This document shows, one piece after another, positions 21,413-33,712 of a DNA stretch of 64,000 bases (the first letter of the stretch is position 1; every line of letters starts with the position of its first letter). The stretch comes from Diabrotica undecimpunctata (Eukaryota > Arthropoda > Insecta > Coleoptera > Chrysomelidae): the NCBI RefSeq assembly GCF_040954645.1, contig NC_092803.1, positions 12,835,230 through 12,899,229 of the forward strand. Reading direction: 5' to 3'. Position numbers and translations under genes: made by a program. Under the pieces are notes generated by a model, which was given only the letters and a program-made list of their open reading frames with translations, was not told the DNA's origin and did no database searches.

Positions 21413-22244
21413 AAATTTTCACTTGTTAAAACCACTACATTAATACACATCATGAAGTTAAAGAAACAAAAATGTTTATCCCTAATATTTGTAACCGGGC
21501 TAAACTTCAAATGTATTTTCATTTAAATTGTTAAAATTTTTATTATTATACATATGTAATTCAACGGTGACTATTTTTATTTCATTGCCTAAATTAACTT
21601 TGGTAAGCCAAAAAAATGTCAACACCAGCGACCCTACTACCAATTTTCTTCGTATTCATCCAATTCCATTTTCTTGGAAGATTTTCTTAGAGAGGAAGGA
21701 CTGAATTAAATGGCTTGATTAACTCCTAACAATGGGGAGCTTGATCGTTTGCATTATCTCTTAATTTTCATTGATATTCAGACTTTCTTAGTGTATGTTG
21801 AGGGAGTTTGGGCGGGTGTGATGGACAGGACTTAACTCTGCCGAGTATTGCACGGGAAATTATTATTATTCAGAAGGGGAGAAATTGCTTAGGTGATAAA
21901 GGCGCGTATTAATTAGTATACAGGAATTTAACGTGCAATAAACGGAAGTGTTTGATGTCAAATACGTCGTTTGTATAAGAAAATGCTAAATATGTATAGC
22001 AACATGCTGCTTGGAAAGATGTCGTTTAGTAAAACTGCTGATAAATTGCCATGAAAACAATAAAAAATAATTATATTTATTATTATCACCGTTGTTAAAG
22101 TTTATTATCTTTATAAGACATGCCTTTGGAGTAATTATTGTTTTAAAATAAGATAAAGTAGAAAATAAGAAGTTTGGAGTAATTAAATTAAACAAAAGTA
22201 ACGAATTTTAAGGCAAAATAATCTCAGCAAGATTAAATAATGTC
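21413..22244. other. Unassigned stretch
   Basis: AT-rich with no recognisable gene or repeat. Confidence 0.4.
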
Positions 22245-22960
22245 CATTATCATCATTCTGGCTTAACAACCCTATGTGGGTCCTAGCCTCCTCAAGAATT
22301 TTTCTCCAGTTGTCTCTATACATCGCCTTTCTCCGCCAAGAACGTATTTCCATATTTCTCATGACTTCATCGATGTTACCAAGGAACATTGTTCTGGGTC
22401 TTCCTCTTCTACTCTGACCAGGACCAATCGGTCTATCAAGGAGCATTTTTCTAGCTGGGTAATTTTGTTTCATCTGCATTACATGCCCTATCCACCTCAG
22501 ACGTCCTATCTTAATATGTTTTACGATATCAGATTCCTGGTATTTTCTATAAAGTTCGAAGTTCATCTTCAAAATATCGTCTTCTCCACACTCCATTGTC
22601 ATTCACTGCTCCAAAGATTCGCCTTAGTACTTTTCTTTCGAAACATCCTAACATGTTTTCATTACGTTTTGTTAGAGTCCAGGTCTCTGAACTATACGTT
22701 AGGACTGGACTTATTATTGTTTTGTAGAGTTTTATTTTTGTATTTCTCTATATAAGTGTGGATTTAAGGTGGAGATTGAGCCCAAAATAACATCTTCTGG
22801 CAGTGCAAATTCTGCGACTTATCTCTGTGGTAGTATTATTTTCAGTATTAAGGAGCGCTCCCAGGTATATAAATTCGTTCACTGCTTCGATGACGTCGTT
22901 TTCTATAACAAGTGGTCGTAGAATTTGTGGTTGCGTGCTTGTGTTCATATGCTTTGTTGA
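22245..22960 (-). mobile_element. RTE-like LINE 3' part (Family B)
   Basis: Minus-strand order: VIENDVIEAVNEFIYLGALL and ARRCYFGLNLHLKST (22948-22748), a middle frame with SSETWTLTKRNENMLGCFER and KVLRRIFGAVND, then ESDIVKHIKIGRLRWIGHVM, RRGRPRTMFLGNIDEVMRNM and DNWRKILEEARTHIGL (22602-22183 frame). The end carries an ATGATGATAATG tail near 22247. Two frameshifts only. The RT core is missing (5' truncation). Confidence 0.88.
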
Positions 22961-23005
22961 TGATGTTGGTGTTTATTAACTGATTTGGTATTACTAGCTC
23001 TTTCA

Positions 23006-23203
23006 TTCTTCTTCTTAGGGTGCCTGTCCGTTCCGAACGTTGGCTATGATGACTTTGTTGGTTGCTATACGAAATAGCTGTGCTAAGGTCTTTCTATACC
23101 ATGCTCTAAGGTTAGCAAGTCAGGGTATTCTTCTTCGTTTTGGGGCCCTTTTCCTTCAATTTTACCTTGCAAAATGCTTTTTCATTGCTTTGAACATTTC
23201 TCT
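23006..23203 (-). mobile_element. Family A LINE 3' end, internally deleted
   Basis: Ends NKVIIANVRNGQAP, stop, and GAAGAAGAA on the minus strand. Upstream residues (KLKEKGPKTKKNT, LAQLFRIATN in shifted frames) match the C-terminus of the family with a deletion. Confidence 0.7.
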
Positions 23204-23221
23204 TATATTTCAGAGTCGTAG

Positions 23222-23720
23222 GCTGCTTTAGACTATAGTCTATAAATATGTGATGAGTATCAATGCCATATTCCAGTGTTGTTTCCAAAATTTGTTTCAG
23301 GGTTGCAATCTGATCAGTTGTCGATTTACCACCTCTGAAACCAGCCTGGTATTGTCCTACTATCCGTTCTGCATATGGTGCAATACGGTAACATAGTACT
23401 GTAGAAAATATTTTATACGCTGCATTTAGAAGCCTAATTCCTCTGTGGTCAGAGCATTCAAAGATATCTCATTTTTTGTGCATGGTGCAAAGTATTCCAA
23501 TATTCCAATCATTGGGTAGGGATTTCTGTGTCCATATTTCTTTTATAAGCTGCTGTAATGACATTATGGTATCATGGCTACCTTCTTTATATAGTTCAGC
23601 TAGGAGATTATCTATTCCGGGTGCTTTGTTTCTGGTTAGTTTTTTAAATGCATCTTTAACTTCAAGAATTGTTGGTGGTTCCTCTTCCCTCTCGTCTGGT
23701 ACCCTTACCTTATCTCTTTC
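23222..23720 (-). mobile_element. RTE-like RT, N-terminal half
   Basis: Long readable frame: TILEVKDAFKKLTRNKAPGI, DNLLAELYKEGSHDTIMSLQ, NIGILCTMHKK, stop, FECSDHRGIRLLNAAYK, QYQAGFRGGKSTTDQIATLK, YGIDTHHIFIDY, ending at motif A where FIDYKAAYDS would follow. It is truncated at 23222-23230 and abuts the Family A tail. Only one stop is seen in 160 codons, so it is relatively young. Confidence 0.85.
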
Positions 23721-25222
23721 GCCTTCCAGGTTTTCTTCTCTTTCTCTATATTAAATGCCTGGTTAAAGTACTCTATTCATCTGTTCAATACATTTTTTCT
23801 TGTTGTCTACAAGTATCCTCCATTTCATAAAAGCAACAAATTTGCAATATGTTTTGAGTTACCCCAAGTGTTTCTAATGAGAAGTTTGTAACGAATATAT
23901 ATTTTGCCTACCTCAGGGTAAGATTATGGGGGTAGAAAATTGGGGACAGAAACTATGGGGGTGAAGATAGGGCAAGCAAAATAAACGCTACATGTGCGAA
24001 CGGCACCCAGGGGTTAGCTGGAGAGCTGGGGTCGTGAATAAGTGAACGACAAGGGTTCGGTTTTGGGCAGCTACAAAAAAATGAAATAAAGGGGTACTTA
24101 CATAAATCTCCTGGACAAAATAAATAAAATTGACAGACAAGAAATACGTCTAGCTATTTCAAATGGACGCCACTTCGAGAAGACTTCCTGCTGGAGGAAA
24201 GAAGGGTTCTACTTTCCTAAAAAGTAAACACACAAAAAAGGTTAGGAGATTTTTCTAAAATAAAGACAAAAAATAATCAGAGAAATAAATCAAACATTTA
24301 TTTTTGTCTCAAACAAACAGTTATCAAAAATACAGATTGCACAAGAAGCATACTAAATAACATAATAATAAAATTAACAAAAACTTACGTGCTTATCTGT
24401 TTACAAAGGAGATTGCTACAAAAATTTTCGAAATGGTTCCTAGGTTATTTATTAATATGGCCAAATTAGATTATTAAAAATTAAAGATATCCTTGTTTAT
24501 GAAAATATCTTAAAATTTAACCTTATATATGAAATATCTTTTCTATATAATAATCAAATTAAAATTGTTTTACAACAACAGCAGATTTAAACCAAAATGT
24601 CATATGTCAACATAACATTGTAAGACAGAATAAATTATGACATTTTGGTGGCCACGCCTGTAAAACAATATAAAACTTTCAATATTACAAATTCTTTTAT
24701 TTTTATGAAAGCAATTATCAATTATCAAAAATAATGTCTATTTAATGTGGAAAAATTAATGTTAATTATTACCTTAATTCACAAACTTTGCCACTTAACT
24801 TTGAAAAACTAACTTGCTACTATCTCTGGGATTGGAGCTGCAAAGACAAAACTCTCAACTGGAACAAAAAGGAAACCATTTCTATACTCAGCAACGAAGA
24901 TCTGACGTAGATGAGGTTCGATCAAGTATTCAAACGATAACAAAGCTGGTGGGATATCCTATATAATCATTTTCAAAATTTCATCAGTTCCGGTGTACTG
25001 ATAAATCTAATGGTTGATACTCTGTTCTCGACTGCATTATTGCAAAAGAGTATTATCCAACCTTTCACCGGTCTTAAGACATAACACAAAAAAATGAATC
25101 GACTCCTGATTTAAAATCGCCCAAACATCTTTCTAGTCTGAAATCTCTTGCTTGACTTCTATCTGCGTTACATTTTACAAAATTCAACGCCAAATAATTT
25201 CCCTTCACGTCTTCAGCCAGTT
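23721..25222. other. Unassigned stretch
   Basis: Includes a GC-richer patch at 23900-24080 and a splice-donor-like ACTTAC (minus strand GTAAGT) at 24098. Nothing can be assigned with confidence. Confidence 0.4.
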
Positions 25223-25365
25223 TGTGGTCTACGAACCTAAACAAACAAAATACCTCTCTTGACCTCGTTCTCAGCAACGAACCGACAAAAAAAATCTTGA
25301 AATATTTACCTTCAAATTGGGTAACTGGAAATTCCTTACCTCACAATACATACAGAGATTAGGGG
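25223..25365 (+). pseudogene. Possible LINE endonuclease remnant
   Basis: One frame gives NKQNTSLDLVLSNEPTKKIL and KYLPSNWVTGNSLPHNTY. The LDLVLSNEP stretch resembles the LDLVF(T/S)NE segment of AP-like endonucleases in CR1/Jockey-type LINEs. The match is short and the catalytic SDH motif is not seen, so this is tentative. Confidence 0.3.
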
Positions 25366-25724
25366 GACTTCAATGTAAACAAAGACAAAAAAATATTCTC
25401 AGCGTTAATACGTCTTTACTACAAGATAAACACCACGCATTTTATTGATTATTTTAAACGTCCTCGCTTCCTAGTTTTAACCGGAATAATTTTTTACTCG
25501 ACAATGTAACAGAGACAAAAAACATCTATATTTTGAAACAACTGAATACAAAACTTAAAACAGAGTTTATACTATTCTATAGATATTAAATATAAAACGC
25601 TACAAGTTAAACATAAAAAATACATGTAAAGCAATGGTCAAGATCAAATTGAAAAGAAGTGAAATCGTCTACTTTAATTTAAACGCATTTTCTTCACGTA
25701 AAGAACAAATTGTCCACAAAATAT

Positions 25725-26618
25725 CTTTATGGAAGACTTTGAAACCCGAGCACTATCTATATCAATGCTTAATCCCACATGTTGGCTACGACATGTTGAT
25801 ACATTTGTCATTTGGCCCCACGAAAGGAATGCTTTGGTGTCTTTTCAAACCCATCTGAATGGTATATTTCATCCTAGTATCCAGTTCACGATGGAAGTTG
25901 AAACTGATTCGTCCCTACCGTTTCTCGACAATATCATAAAGAAAAACCTATCCTAACATCGCTCTGTTTATCGAAAACCCACCCATACCAATCGTTACTT
26001 GCATGTCATCTCTCATCATCCACTTTCACAAATTAATTTAGTCATTAATACCTTTGTCTCCAGATCAATGCGCGTTTACGATAATAAAAGTAGACTTGCT
26101 GAGCTTTCTAATCTAAAACAAGCGATCATTCAAAACGGTTACCACGAAAATCACATCAATAGGAGCATCCACAGACAATCTCTTACTCAATTTAAACCCA
26201 AAGACTTAAACCATCATACAAAAGCTTTTCTTCCTTACATCAAAGGTGTCACTGACAAAAACGAATGAAAAAATTCTTAAATCAAGAGGAATAAATAAAA
26301 TAATTAGTCCCAAAAAAACTTTCAAATTCCTTGTGCAGACTGCCCCCGATCTTATATAGGCCAAACAAATCGTAGAATACAAAATAGGATTTATAAACAT
26401 TCCATTTCTGTTCGCAATTCCGATTAAATTTCAGCTTTAGGTCAACACCATCTTCATTCAGGTTACGAAATTGATTTTAAAAACTCTAGAACTATACCCA
26501 CCATCCGCTTTTATAAACCAAGAATTATCCGAGAGACAATAGAAATTGGAAAAAGGCCAAATTGTCTTAATAAAAGAGATGACGGCATCTCACGACAGAG
26601 ATGCAAAAGCAGAAGATA
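25725..26618 (+). mobile_element. Penelope-like element, RT end and GIY-YIG endonuclease
   Basis: Penelope-like elements carry an RT related to telomerase plus a GIY-YIG endonuclease. Here MEDFETRALSISMLNPTCWL leads into RHVDTFVIWPHERNALVSFQ (family RYVDDTFVIWPHG; one catalytic Asp of YVDD lost), QFTMEVETDSSLPFLDNIIK, YRKPTHTNRYLHVISHHP, NHINRSIHRQ, and LPYIKGVTDKNE. After a frameshift and small deletion follows IPCADCPRSYIGQTNRRIQN, with the YIG motif and the catalytic Arg, then RIIRETIEIGKRPNCLNKRD, with the catalytic Glu. One in-frame stop lies between the last two. The element is 5'-truncated and inactive. Confidence 0.88.
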
Positions 26619-26688
26619 GAGACAAATTTGCAATGATTATAGCCAATCTTTATTAGTGGAGTCGGCAGTAGAAGCAGAAGAAGAATAT
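26619..26688 (+). mobile_element. Family A LINE 3' tail
   Basis: Reads RDKFAMIIANLY, stop, then a degenerate GAAGCAGAAGAAGAA tail. It directly follows the Penelope-like element. Confidence 0.65.
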
Positions 26689-27056
26689 CGGAAGAATTCT
26701 AAATTTGGCATTAATTGTTGCCAAAACTGGAGCTCAGGCTGATGTGGATAGAACACGTTCAGGAATGAAATCTTAATCACCAACACGAAAAATTGCTGGA
26801 TGTAAGTAGTAGAAGAGAAAGACCTAGATAGATTAAAAGTTTTGTCAGTATAATTCATATTGGTATAACCCAAAATAGAAACCTATAGGATTATGTAACT
26901 TAGAAGTCTGCCTAGCAATAAAGAAAGGGAATGAGAAGGGATAAGTTCAAACTGTACAAATCGTTAATTGGCATAATTGGCGTTTGGTTAATAATTCTAA
27001 TTTAAGTACTTTCGCAAAAGATATTTAAAGGTTTAAAGTGTGCTTGTGTAAGAAGA

Positions 27057-27140
27057 AATAAAAAGTGCAAATATAATATAAAAAAAATAAATATTGTAGA
27101 ATAACAGTTTTAGAAAAAGATTTTCCCCTCGGTTCGTCCT
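27057..27140 (+). repeat. 84-bp exact direct repeat, copy 1
   Basis: Identical to 27176-27259; ends CCCCTCGGTTCGTCCT. The 35-bp spacer is A/T simple sequence that resembles the repeat start. Confidence 0.9.
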
Positions 27141-27175
27141 ATAAAAATAAAATAATAAATAAATAATAAAATAAA

Positions 27176-27259
27176 AATAAAAAGTGCAAATATAATATAA
27201 AAAAAATAAATATTGTAGAATAACAGTTTTAGAAAAAGATTTTCCCCTCGGTTCGTCCT
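27176..27259 (+). repeat. 84-bp exact direct repeat, copy 2
   Basis: Exact copy of 27057-27140 at offset 119. Confidence 0.9.
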
Positions 27260-28165
27260 TGGGTTAAATGATTCGCGAAAAAAAAAATAATACTAAACAA
27301 ACATAATTTCCGAAGGAACCTCTCGAAGAGAAACAACTCGACCCTCGGTTAGATAAATTGTACAAACAACAATTTCCGAAAGTATACAGCCAGAGAAAGA
27401 CGGGGCGTTTTTTCGGGCGAAGGAGAAAAATCCAACCTTTTTGCCGATTCCTGTCGCGCAAGAAAAATTTCTCCCGCTAAGTAAACATCATTAATAAAAC
27501 CAATTTAGAGCCGTGTCGCTTTTCTCTAGATTTCCTTTAAATTGTCGAAAAAGAAAAGAGGTGAATAGAATGCGTCGCGAGATCTGCTGGTCGGAAAGTT
27601 TCCACACTTTAAAAAGTTTTAAATTCAATATTCATGATCTGACGTGGAAAGAAGAAAGGGTTACTCTGATTTATCTGCTGCCGAGGAAGGTACAGTTAAT
27701 TCAAAGAGTTTCGGGATAATAAAGTATAATTTCCAGAGTTTTCTGCTATCTTGAATAACTGATTATTGCTGAATTTATTAGTGAAGGTGTTTAAACTTTT
27801 GGGAAAGATTAGGATTTTATTAAATGTTTAATTTTATGTATCTGCTAATAGCGATAACTTTATTCATGTTGTTTATGGGTCTATAATAAATTGTTTTTAC
27901 ACTGTGAAATAGTTACATAATTATAATTTTCATATTTTTAATTATTGTGTCGAGTCTGGATCATTTTTGTCTGTCACAGATTCCCAGCTGAATAATTGGT
28001 ATTCGTATTGGAATATTGGCTGTATATATGGGTAAAATAAAAGTACCATTTTAATAACACATACTGTACCCACATGAACAATTTTTTCGTAAGATAAAGA
28101 AAAGTGGGCAACAATTTTATGATTTATTATTACCAAAGTAATAACAAATATTGAATGAAATTATA
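27260..28165. other. Unassigned stretch with moderate GC
   Basis: 27260-27720 has more G and C than its flanks and several CG dinucleotides (GACGGGGCG, GTCGCGCAAG). No exon could be defined. Confidence 0.4.
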
Positions 28166-28167
28166 AC

Positions 28168-29351
28168 ACTAGCAGAAGAACAAGGTTTTAGGTCGGAAAG
28201 ATCATGCACCGACGCTATATTTATAGTGAGATAGACAGAGGGGGACTGAGTGCAAGAAAAATCACTAGAATATAACAAACCGGCATATCTGTGTTTCGTG
28301 GACCTTAAGAGAGCATTTGACTAGGTCAAATTAAAGGACGTTATTCACTTGTTGTACATCAGAGAGATACCTCTATGAATATTCAAAACAACGATCGAAA
28401 ATATCTACCAAAACAACACAATAAAAGTAAAAGTAGAAAAAGAACTAACTAACCATATTGAAGCTGGCAATGGAATAAGACAGAGAGATTCTTTGAAGCC
28501 TATATTATTCAACCTGATTATGGATGAAATAATAAAAAAAGTAAGAACGAAAAATGGTTACCAAATGGGGGAAAAAGAACTTAAAATAATCTGCTATGCA
28601 GACGAGGCAATACTACTCTCTCAAAGTGAAGATGATTTACAAAAGTGAAGATGATGAAGATGATTGGTGCAGGTATGCTGCACCAATTTAATATAACCGC
28701 CAAAAAAATTAACATGTTAATTTCCCCAAAAAAGACAAAATGCATGGTTACAACAGCAAATTTACTAAGATGTAAATTGGAGCTGGAAGGTCAGATAATA
28801 GAACAAGTTGGAGATGGAGTTTAAATATCTAGGCATCACATTATCTAGCTACGGAAAGCTCGAAACTGAAGTGGAAGATCAAGCGAATAGAGCAAACAGA
28901 ACCGCAGGCTGCCCAAATAAAACAATACAGAGAAATAAAAATACCGGGAAAGAAACTAAAGACAGAATTTACAAAACAGTGCCTTTAGTTAGAATAATGA
29001 CATACGCGGCAGAAACAAGACCTGAGACAGAGAGGATAAGAAGGATGTTAGAAAGAGCAGAGATGCAAACACTTAGAAAAATTGATAATAAAACACTATG
29101 TGACAGAGTTAGAAGTACAGATACACGACGTAGATGCGGAGGACATCAAATATGGGTAAGTTCCCCAATAGGAAAACTATCAGTAGCAAGACCACGTAAA
29201 CGATGGAACAACAAGTTACTGGAGGCACATTGAAAAAACATTCAAAAAAAAAACAAAAAAAAAAGAGGATTCTTCTATAAGGACGACTGGAGAGAAATTC
29301 TTGAGGAGGCTAGGACCCACGAAAGGTTGTAAAGCCAGAATGATGATGATG
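28168..29351 (+). mobile_element. RTE-like LINE, RT to 3' end (Family B)
   Basis: Frames in order: EEQGFRSERSCTDAIFIV, AYLCFVDLKRAFD (motif A), IEAGNGIRQRDSLKPILFNL, ICYADEAILLSQSEDDLQK (motif C reads YADE, not YADD), SPKKTKCMVTTANLLRCKLE, VEFKYLGITLSSYGKLETEV, ETKDRIYKTVPLVRIMTYAA, RRMLERAEMQTLRKIDNKTL, GKLSVARPRKRWNNKLLEAH, DDWREILEEARTHERL, stop, SQN and an (ATG)n tail at 29339-29351. A small local duplication around 28620-28668 breaks the frame just after motif C. It is 5'-truncated. Confidence 0.88.
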
Positions 29352-29354
29352 AGA

Positions 29355-30845
29355 TTCTTCTTTTTCTTCTTTTAATGCTTATCCGTTATTGAATGTTGGC
29401 AATCATGCTGGCAATGATCGTTTTATTGGTTGCTGCTGTTATAACTTTTCCTTGCAGAATGCATTTTGATAATTGGTATATAAATGGTATATTTGGTTTT
29501 ATTTATCATTATATTATCCAAACATTCAAATTTTCTCCGTTTTACTGTGTACATTAAGTTTTTGGATTACTTTTACGCTTGATATTTGTTTAATCCATGA
29601 TATTTTAAAGATTCTTTTATAAGATTACATCTTCAAGAATTTGCAGACTTTTATTTTGTTACCTCAAGTAAGGTCCAAGACTCTACTTTCTATAACAAAA
29701 TGGAGAATGTTTAGAATTGTAGCACTTTGCGTATCAATTTGCAAGTCAAATTATATTTAAAATAATTTATACATTTGGATGAAATCTGTTCTGCCTTTTT
29801 CAATTCTCGATTTTATTTTCTGAGAATATCCCCACTGTTCATTTAATACTCTACCCACATATGTATCTTTTGATACTCGTTTTACCAGTTTCTCATTGAT
29901 GGTAAATTGTACTTCTCCAATTCTTGCTTTGCCAATTTTCATGACATGTTTTTTTGTATTAACTTCTAGGTCATATTTCTAAGTTCAGCTACTTTGTTTA
30001 TTAAAAGCTGTAATTCTTGAGCAGTGTCACCAAAATGATTAACCATCCTAGACTTCCATCATTTTGTTTTGTTGAACTTTATCAAATGCTTCTTTATAAT
30101 CAATAAAGCAGACATATACAGTACGTTTCATATCTCGGTATCATTGAAATAGCAATTTTATGCTGATTAGGGAAATTTTTCCCATACCTTCGATAAAACC
30201 AAATTAGGTTGGTGATACTTGTTCGTGGCAGATTTTATGAAATCTTTAATATATGACTTTAAAATAAGTTTCAACAAGTATTTCATAAGACTTCTTATTC
30301 TCTAATGACTCTTTTCGACGTCTGCTATTTTGGCAGTACTATAAACTCTGATCTCAACCATTGTCTATTACATAATATTTTACCGGTGAATATTTCTTAT
30401 TCAAAACGATACTTAATTATTTTCTAAAGTTTTTATCGAAGAGTCATTTGGACCATAATCTTTATCTTTAAGGGATATAATTGCTGCTTTGACTTCCTGT
30501 AAAAGGACTTCCGGATCTGTCATGGTGTTCGATATATTTTGTTCTACTCTTAAATCTGAGAACATGTCTTTTATTTCATTTCTTTATGTTAGTTTGATTT
30601 GATCGATATCTATAATTATTTCTCTTTGATCATTTCTTTGATTTTCGTCTAATGTTTGTGATATTTCGATGTCTCTGCAGTTATCTTTGCATTTGGGTAC
30701 TTTTGATTCATTAATTTTTATCCTAAGTTGGTTATTAATGGATCGACATCTATGCATATCATTATTTATTTTACTTTATTTTTTCTGCCATTAATTGCAG
30801 GATCTCATTAGTAATTCATTCATTACTCTACCTGTAACATAGAGG
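29355..30845 (-). mobile_element. Long decayed Family A LINE
   Basis: On the minus strand, from the 5' side: linker ITNEILQLMAEK and RCRSINNQLRIKINESKVPK (30845-30600), PEVLLQEVKAAIISLKDKDY (RT start), VYVCFIDYKEAFDKVQQNKM (motif A with its Asp), then a jump past motif C to LRN-type residues, KIGKARIGEVQFTINEKLVK, TYVGRVLNEQWGYSQKIKSR, LMYTVKRRKFECLDN and TNKTIIASMIANIQ, stop, with a GAAGAAAAAGAAGAA tail at 29355. It directly abuts the (ATG)n tail of the preceding element. Many stops; the RT core is deleted. Confidence 0.8.
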
Positions 30846-31026
30846 TAAATTCTCCTAGTGCAATAAAAATGTTTTATGATTCGTCTGTATACCAGGTATA
30901 ACTCTGCAGCCTAAGTCGTGTGTTTTTTCTATCATATGCCTTTATTGAACAGATGTCAACTTGGATAGATATTTTAGACCTTTATTTTATACATTATTTT
31001 TCTTGCAGTGTATAATATTCTATTCG

Positions 31027-31265
31027 CTTCTTCTTCTTATTGCGCCGACTCCTTTCGAAGTATAGTGATCCAAATGGTAATTGTAGCTTTGAAAACTTCT
31101 GCATAAAAGATTTCTGTAGCTGAGCGGTCAAACCATCTTCTCAGGTCTTTCAGCCACGAGTTCTCGCGTCTTCCAATTGATCTTTTGCCCTTCAGTATAC
31201 CTTCCAGTAAACGTAATTCATATCTTTTATCTCTCAACATTTGACCCCAGTATTGTAATTTTTCT
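31027..31265 (-). mobile_element. Family A LINE C-terminus
   Basis: Reads KREKLQYWGQMLRDKRYELR, LLEGILKGKRSIGRRENSWL, KDLRRWFDRSATEIFYAEVF and ends ITILRKESAQ, stop, with GAAGAAGAAG at 31027. The frame is open across the piece. Confidence 0.8.
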
Positions 31266-33712
31266 CTTTTAGTAGTCGCTTATCCGTTATAATTATCTTT
31301 AGATGAAGGAGTTTCAATAAGACCCCCATATCTGCTCTTGGTATGCTCCTTAGAGCTACTGAAACTTCAAGGAAAGCAAGTCTTGCTTAGTTTGAAAATA
31401 AAACTGTTTGCTGCACTTTTGACTACCATACCACTGATACATACATAATTGTAAGTTTCACAGATAAAATGGTTACAGTTTTATCAGTGCAGGATTTAGA
31501 AATTTGAAATTCATTCCTCACTTTCTTTGCATTGTTTAAACCATCTGCTCATCCTTTCTAAACTTTATCGTGGATATCATACTAAGTTTCGTCTAACTAG
31601 CAAATTTACATAGTTTCTTGCCTATATTTAGTAATTTGTTCTAGGCATATAGTATGTCTGTTGAGTATTCTCGAGGTTTTTATAACTTCTTGACGTTTAC
31701 TTGTATTGTTTTAAATTTAAATTTAAAGCGCCCATTGTCTTTGTCCAATTTTGAAGAGTTTTATCATAGCACTTCATGTTCCGATCGGTTGTTTCCAATT
31801 TCTTTCTTAATATATCTATTGTAGGTATTTCTTTGCTTCTGTAACAATCATGTATTGTGGTTTTCAATATTTTTATAAATCAAATATTTATCGGTCTTAA
31901 AAACTTGTAGTTACATCGCTTCTTGTGATGACAGGGTTCATTTTTAACTATTTTGTATACAATTGAAAGGAGAATTTCTGTTAAAGTAGAAGTTGCTTGT
32001 GCGAAACGTTTTTCATTAAAGAAAAACAAAAATATTTCCAACCAGATTGTCATATCACAATTCATAATAATTTAATTATGGTAAACAACACTCTACACTC
32101 TGCTTACGAACTGCTTCTCAACTAACAGGTTTATCTAAAACGGCATCCTGTCGGCTGTAAAAAATGGGAACAAACGTCGCCGTATTTAAAGCATTCTTCA
32201 ATATATGTTACCGCTACTGTAATCTTAGTGGTTTTTATCTTGCAACTAAATTAATAAATTCCTTAACAAACTTGTCATTTTTCCGATTTTGCAATATCTT
32301 CTCATTTCCTTTATCTACTACGTCTTTTTTCTGTTACTGCATAATTTCTATTTAAATACTAAAATTTAAGTTAACTTTTTGTACATTATAATGGCTTCTA
32401 GTAATTTTAGTTAAATCGTTACTTTTTTGCAGATTTAGTGTGATGTTTCTTTCGTTTGCACAATTTGATTCAAGTACTGGCCTACTCTTTTTAATCACAC
32501 CAAAACAAATTAATCGTCATAATTGTACAGCTTCGGGCTGCAAAAAAATCGCCATTTTCATCACTGGCAATCAATTTTTTATTTCGTTTTAGTTCGTCTT
32601 CTCCATAATCACGTATGTTTATGTTCGTTTCCCCCAAAACCCTGTCGACTGCCTCGATACTCGAAGAGCTACATGACACGTGACATATGACACGAAAGCA
32701 CTCGCCCACGCCTGGAGGGTTTTTAGATTATAAATAATGAACTTTTTTGTTCGTATGACCCATTTTACTTCGCTGGATTTGATGTCAATCAAGTTGTCGA
32801 AGTATTTTCAGGCCGGTCGTGAGAGATGTGAAAGAAAAAAATGTATTTATTCATTGGAAATTACTGTATGAACAAAAATCAGTTATAATGAGCTAAAAGG
32901 ACAATTAAAACCGTAAAAATAAAATTATGTTTTTACCAAGAGTTTTACTAGGATTAGTTGCTCATTAAGATCGCGCTTCTTTCGATATAAGTATTGTTCG
33001 AAAGGTACTTCTACAATTCTTAATATAACCATTTCCTGGAAACAAATAATTTTATGGATTTTGAATTATACCACAATGGTTCAAATAGCTTACCTTAACT
33101 CAATTTTACTCAGGCTCTGTTTTCGTGATTCAGTATCTCTGCTGTTCTATTTACAAGTAAGAGGACCATAAGGAATAATAATACCCATAAATATCCAAAT
33201 AAATTTCATCAATATATTGTATTAATAAAAAAAAAATCAATGGAAATTGTCATATGCAAAATTCCTCAATATAACATCATCATCATCATCAACAGCAACA
33301 AAAAATTCATCTGCTATAAAATAGATAAAATTTTCTAACAGTTTTAAACAATATTTAATTTTAGTTAATAATTTTATCAAGAAACACAAACAATCTTTCT
33401 CTCTAAAATCTTGTAATCGACTCTCCGTATTTTTTTTGTTTCATCAAAAAACCTGCCGTATTTCCCACCATTTCCTCCCCCTTCGCAAATCAAAAAACTT
33501 CATTCCAAGATATATCTCTCCCACTTTTTCTTTTGTATGAACTTCTATACACTCAACATATTAACCGGCCTCGCTTGTTAACAAAATTACTACGCCATAC
33601 CGACTAATTTGGAATTACCCATATCAACAACTTTCTATATTCTTTATCTAAACAATTTATCTAAATTACTTTTAATTTTCCTTCCTTATCTCCACTACTT
33701 TTTAACCTTGTA
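31266..33712. other. Unassigned 2.4-kb stretch
   Basis: No family recognised on either strand. Small open frames at 31880-32065 (-), 32164-32355 (+) and 32491-32709 (-) have no recognisable domains. A CAT trinucleotide run lies at about 33279-33295. Confidence 0.4.

Noticed and set aside
27057..27259. Possible CRISPR-like repeat
   Set aside because: Only two copies, A/T simple spacer, eukaryotic context.
32491..32709. 72-codon open frame on the minus strand
   Set aside because: No recognisable domain; possible decayed exon but unsupported.
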